A DNA stretch of 64,000 bases, from the NCBI GenBank assembly GCA_947476325.1, contig CANJPZ010000010.1:1-64000 (forward strand). The letters run 5' to 3'. Position numbers and translations under genes: made by a program. How positions within the stretch are numbered: position 1 is the first letter of the stretch; each line of letters begins with the position of its first letter. Below are positions 61,602 through 64,000 of the stretch, piece by piece. This DNA comes from Caulobacteraceae bacterium (lineage in GTDB: Bacteria > Pseudomonadota > Alphaproteobacteria > Caulobacterales > Caulobacteraceae). The notes beneath the pieces are model-generated. The model did not search any database. It saw nothing but the letters and a program-made list of their open reading frames with translations, and was not told the origin of the DNA.

Positions 61602-62753
61602 CTAACCCCTTCGCGCCGCAGCCAGCCGTCTCGCCCCTTCGTCCAGCACCTCGTCCGCCTTGGCGAAGCACAGGCGCAGGATGTGGGTCACCGGGGCGTC
61701 TTCGTAGAAGGCCGAGACCGGGATGGAGGCGACGCCGTGTTCGGTGACCGCGCGCCGGGCGAAAGCGTGGTCGGGCTCGGTTATGCCTGAGGCTGCCAGG
61801 TCGATGTTGAGGAAATAGGTGCCGGCCGAGGGCAGGACGGCAAAGCCTTCGGCGCGCAGGTTCGCGGCCAGGCGGTCGCGCGAGCGCTGCAGGCCGGCGG
61901 GCATGGCGGTGAACCAGTCGCCGGGGTTGTTCAGCCCCTCGGCCACGGCGGTCTGCAGGTTGGGCGGGGTGGTGTAGGTCAGGAACTGGTGGGCCTTGAC
62001 GATGACGCCGATCAGGGGCGCGGCGGCGCAGACGAAGCCGACCTTCCAGCCGGTGAGGCCGAACATCTTGCCGGCCGAGCCGATCTTGACCGCTCGCTCA
62101 CGCATGCCCGGAAAGCCGATCAGCGGCTGGTGACGGGCCTGATCAAATACGACTTCCTCCCAGACCTCGTCGCACAGGCAGATCAGGTCGTGGGCGACGC
62201 AGAGGTTGGCCAGGAGGGCGAGGTCTTCGGTTCCGTAAACGACGGCGGCGGGGTTTAGCGGGTTGTTCAGCGCGATCAGCCGGGTGCGGGGGGTGATCAG
62301 GGCCTCGATCATGGGCGCATCGAAGCGGAAGTGCGGCGGGGCCAGGCGGGCCAGCACCGGCTTTGCCCCCGCCAGCCGCACCATGGGGGCGTAGGAATCG
62401 TAGAGCGGCTGGAAGAGGATGGCCTCATCGCCGGGCGAAAGCAGGGCCAGGAAACTGGCGGCAAGCGCCTCGGTGGCGCCGGAGGTGACGATGATCTCGC
62501 GCTCCCAGTCCAGGGTCAGGTTCTGGCGACGGGCGTAGTGGCCGGCCACGGCCTGGCGCAGGGCGGGAACGCCGGCCATGGGCGGATACTGGTTGGAGCC
62601 GTTCATCACCGCCTCGGCGGCGGCGCGGCGGACGAACTCGGGCCCGGGGGCGTCGGGAAAGCCCTGGCCCAGGTTGATGGCCCCATGCTGGCGGGCCAGG
62701 CCCGACATGACGTCGAAGATGGTGGGCGGCAGGGCGGCGAAGAGGGGGTTCAT
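61602..62753 (-). CDS. Pyridoxal-phosphate aminotransferase (class I/II)
   Basis: A 383-residue fold-type I aminotransferase. PLP lysine Lys229 in SAGKMFGLTGWKVG; NPLNPAAVV, CDEVWEEVVFD and the GQGFPDAPGPEFV start match the YbdL/kynurenine-type group, often methionine or glutamine transaminases. Exact substrate not determined. ATG 62753 gives the family N-terminus. Confidence 0.92.
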   Translation of the reverse strand: MNPLFAALPPTIFDVMSGLARQHGAINLGQGFPDAPGPEFVRRAAAEAVMNGSNQYPPMAGVPALRQAVAGHYARRQNLTLDWEREIIVTSGATEALAASFLALLSPGDEAILFQPLYDSYAPMVRLAGAKPVLARLAPPHFRFDAPMIEALITPRTRLIALNNPLNPAAVVYGTEDLALLANLCVAHDLICLCDEVWEEVVFDQARHQPLIGFPGMRERAVKIGSAGKMFGLTGWKVGFVCAAAPLIGVIVKAHQFLTYTTPPNLQTAVAEGLNNPGDWFTAMPAGLQRSRDRLAANLRAEGFAVLPSAGTYFLNIDLAASGITEPDHAFARRAVTEHGVASIPVSAFYEDAPVTHILRLCFAKADEVLDEGARRLAAARRG

Positions 62754-62955
62754 GGGGGCATAGTATGGCCGAGTTCGCACAAGGCCACATCTTTGGACTT
62801 GCACGGCGGGGCAAATTGCTGGGCCGGTTTGAGGGTCTGAGCGCAGGCCGTTAATTTCATTGAACTTGTTGCCAGCGGCCGACTCGCCGGATGGTCCAGC
62901 TCGCCGCAAAGAGTCACAAAAATGTTTTTTTAGGCCCGCGCCCGGTCCCGGCCCA

Positions 62956-62970
62956 TTGACCGGCTATTAA
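62956..62970. promoter_or_regulatory. Possible CtrA-like box upstream of nrdA
   Basis: TTGA-N7-TTAA is one base from TTAA-N7-TTAA. It precedes the NrdR-like boxes. In a 65% GC genome such sites are rare by chance, but the match is imperfect and the call is tentative. The rest of 62754-63080 has an AT-rich stretch (ATGTTTTTTTAGG) and no gene. Confidence 0.35.
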
Positions 62971-62977
62971 CCGTGTG

Positions 62978-63024
62978 GCCCCATACCTAGGGTGTTGGGG
63001 TGATTTGCCCACAACATCTAGCGC
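62978..63024. promoter_or_regulatory. Candidate pair of NrdR boxes upstream of nrdA
   Basis: GCCCCATACCTAGGGT (62978-62993) and CCACAACATCTAGCGC (63009-63024) match 10 and 11 of 16 positions of the NrdR consensus ACACWATATATWGTGT. Their spacing is exactly 31 bases, as in true NrdR pairs (three helical turns). NrdR represses ribonucleotide reductase when dATP is high. Confidence 0.6.
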
Positions 63025-63080
63025 CCGAGGGCCCGATTAGGGCTTGAACGGGCGCACCAGGGGCATAAGGTTTGCGGGCG

Positions 63081-64000
63081 ATGATGGGCAGAGAAGCTAT
63101 TCAAACTGTATCGGTTACAACGCACCGCGAGGCGCGGTTTGCGAGCACGCGACCGGGCGCCCGGCCTGAACTGAAACTGGTCACCAAGGTGGTGGTCGAC
63201 CGCACGCGCGACGCCCTGCTGACCGACTTCGGCAAGAAGACCCTGGAAGACCGCTATCTGCTGCCGGGCGAGAGCTATCAGGACATGTTCGCCCGGGTGG
63301 CGACGGCCTTTGCGGACGATTCCGACCACGCCCAGCGTCTGTACGACTACATCTCGCGCCTGTGGTTCATGCCCGCCACCCCGGTGCTGTCGAACGGCGG
63401 GGCCGATCGCGGCCTGCCGATCTCGTGCTTTCTGAATTCGGTCGGCGACAGCCTGGAAGACATCGTCGGCACCTGGAACGAGAATGTCTGGCTGGCCTCG
63501 AACGGCGGCGGCATCGGCACCTACTGGGGCGGGGTCCGCTCCATCGGCGAGAAGGTCAAGGGCTCGGGCCAGACCAGCGGCATCATCCCGTTCATCCGGG
63601 TGATGGACTCGCTCACCCTGGCCATCAGCCAGGGGTCCCTGCGCCGCGGCTCGGCGGCGGTGTACCTGGACGTGCACCACCCCGAGATCGAAGAGTTCCT
63701 GGAAATCCGCAAGCCGTCGGGCGACTTCAACCGCAAGTCCCTGAACCTGCACCACGGCATTTCGATCACCGACGAATTCATGGAAGCCGTCCGCGACGGC
63801 GGCCTGTTCGACCTGCGCTCGCCCAAGACCGGCGAGCCGGTGAAACAGGTGGATGCCCGGACCCTGTGGCAGAAGATCCTCGAGATCCGCCTGCAGACCG
63901 GCGAGCCCTATCTGATCTTCGCCGACACCGTGAACCGGGCCATGCCGCAGCATCAGCGCGAACTCGGTTTGAAGGTTCGCCAGTCGAACCTGTGCTCTGA
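63081..64000 (+). CDS. nrdA: Ribonucleoside-diphosphate reductase alpha subunit, N-terminal part (cut by window edge)
   Basis: The first 306 codons are present and open to the window edge. They encode the class I large subunit: MPATPVLSNGG, PISCFLNSVGDSLEDI (with the redox cysteine of the first strand), SNGGGIGTYWGGVRSIG, and RRGSAAVYLDVHHPEI. The NDP-reducing active-site cysteines further on are outside. No ATP-cone is seen at the N-terminus (the first ~40 residues are short and basic), so allosteric activity control may be absent or different. Two tandem ATGs (63081, 63084) are possible starts. Confidence 0.9.
   Translation, partial: MMGREAIQTVSVTTHREARFASTRPGARPELKLVTKVVVDRTRDALLTDFGKKTLEDRYLLPGESYQDMFARVATAFADDSDHAQRLYDYISRLWFMPATPVLSNGGADRGLPISCFLNSVGDSLEDIVGTWNENVWLASNGGGIGTYWGGVRSIGEKVKGSGQTSGIIPFIRVMDSLTLAISQGSLRRGSAAVYLDVHHPEIEEFLEIRKPSGDFNRKSLNLHHGISITDEFMEAVRDGGLFDLRSPKTGEPVKQVDARTLWQKILEIRLQTGEPYLIFADTVNRAMPQHQRELGLKVRQSNLCS

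Overview
The window is a 64 kb piece of a GC-rich alphaproteobacterial chromosome, most likely from the Caulobacteraceae (Caulobacter, Phenylobacterium or Brevundimonas relatives). The reasons are a CcrM-type GANTC methyltransferase with a CtrA-like box in its promoter, split glycine decarboxylase subunits (gcvPA/gcvPB), an F0-only ATP synthase operon with a b' subunit, a ROSE-type RNA thermometer, probable leaderless transcripts, and the linkage of smc, dsbA-like genes, DUF721, mutY and ccrM. This is inferred from gene content and motifs; no database was searched.

Layout. 1-1970: one end of an IS3-family element sits inside an ada/alkA-type DNA-repair gene, which it truncates; ogt lies divergently beside it. 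2069-7029: exported and membrane proteins (GIN-domain beta-helix protein, exported methyltransferase, MscS channel), a dienelactone hydrolase, a cytochrome P450 and an SMI1/KNR4 protein. 7129-8803: rhlE with a long leader and a strong terminator. 8881-13631: tandem glycine riboswitch followed by gcvT-gcvH-gcvPA-gcvPB, with an inverted repeat element between gcvH and gcvPA. 14342-23154 (minus strand): atpI-atpB-atpE-atpF2-atpF, smc, three tandem DsbA-like genes and a DUF721 gene. 23198-31059: DUF2093 and an M23 peptidase, two degraded genes (a receiver-domain fragment and a small exported protein with an in-frame amber codon), an XRE regulator, hisN, an alpha/beta hydrolase, a carboxyltransferase, a periplasmic peroxiredoxin/SOUL pair and a second exported methyltransferase-like lipoprotein. 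31103-37470: hsp20 under a heat-shock promoter and RNA thermometer, a tandem pair of pentapeptide-repeat proteins, a RibD-like deaminase, gpmA and two paralogous exported proteins of beta-barrel type. 37697-48738: a nucleotide-sugar region (kdsD, phosphomannomutase-type enzyme, glmM, glmS, galU, sqdB, an SDR and a GT9 glycosyltransferase). 48860-53761: infC with an ATT start, rpmI, rplT, pheS, pheT. 53807-64000: YqhA, mutY, a lipoprotein coupled to ccrM, a hybrid histidine kinase, small conserved proteins, dispersed repeats, an aminotransferase, and the 5' part of nrdA behind a candidate NrdR box pair.

How genes fit together. The glycine cleavage genes form a glycine-sensing regulon. GlmS, GlmM, GalU, KdsD and the phosphohexomutase supply sugars for peptidoglycan, LPS and polysaccharide, and GalU plus SqdB can make UDP-sulfoquinovose. 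CcrM, NrdA and SMC tie the flanks to DNA replication and the cell cycle. Regulatory RNA and start-site features (riboswitch, thermometer, non-AUG infC, likely leaderless genes) are unusually dense and are the best supported points of interest. No CRISPR array, prophage, tRNA or rRNA gene was found.
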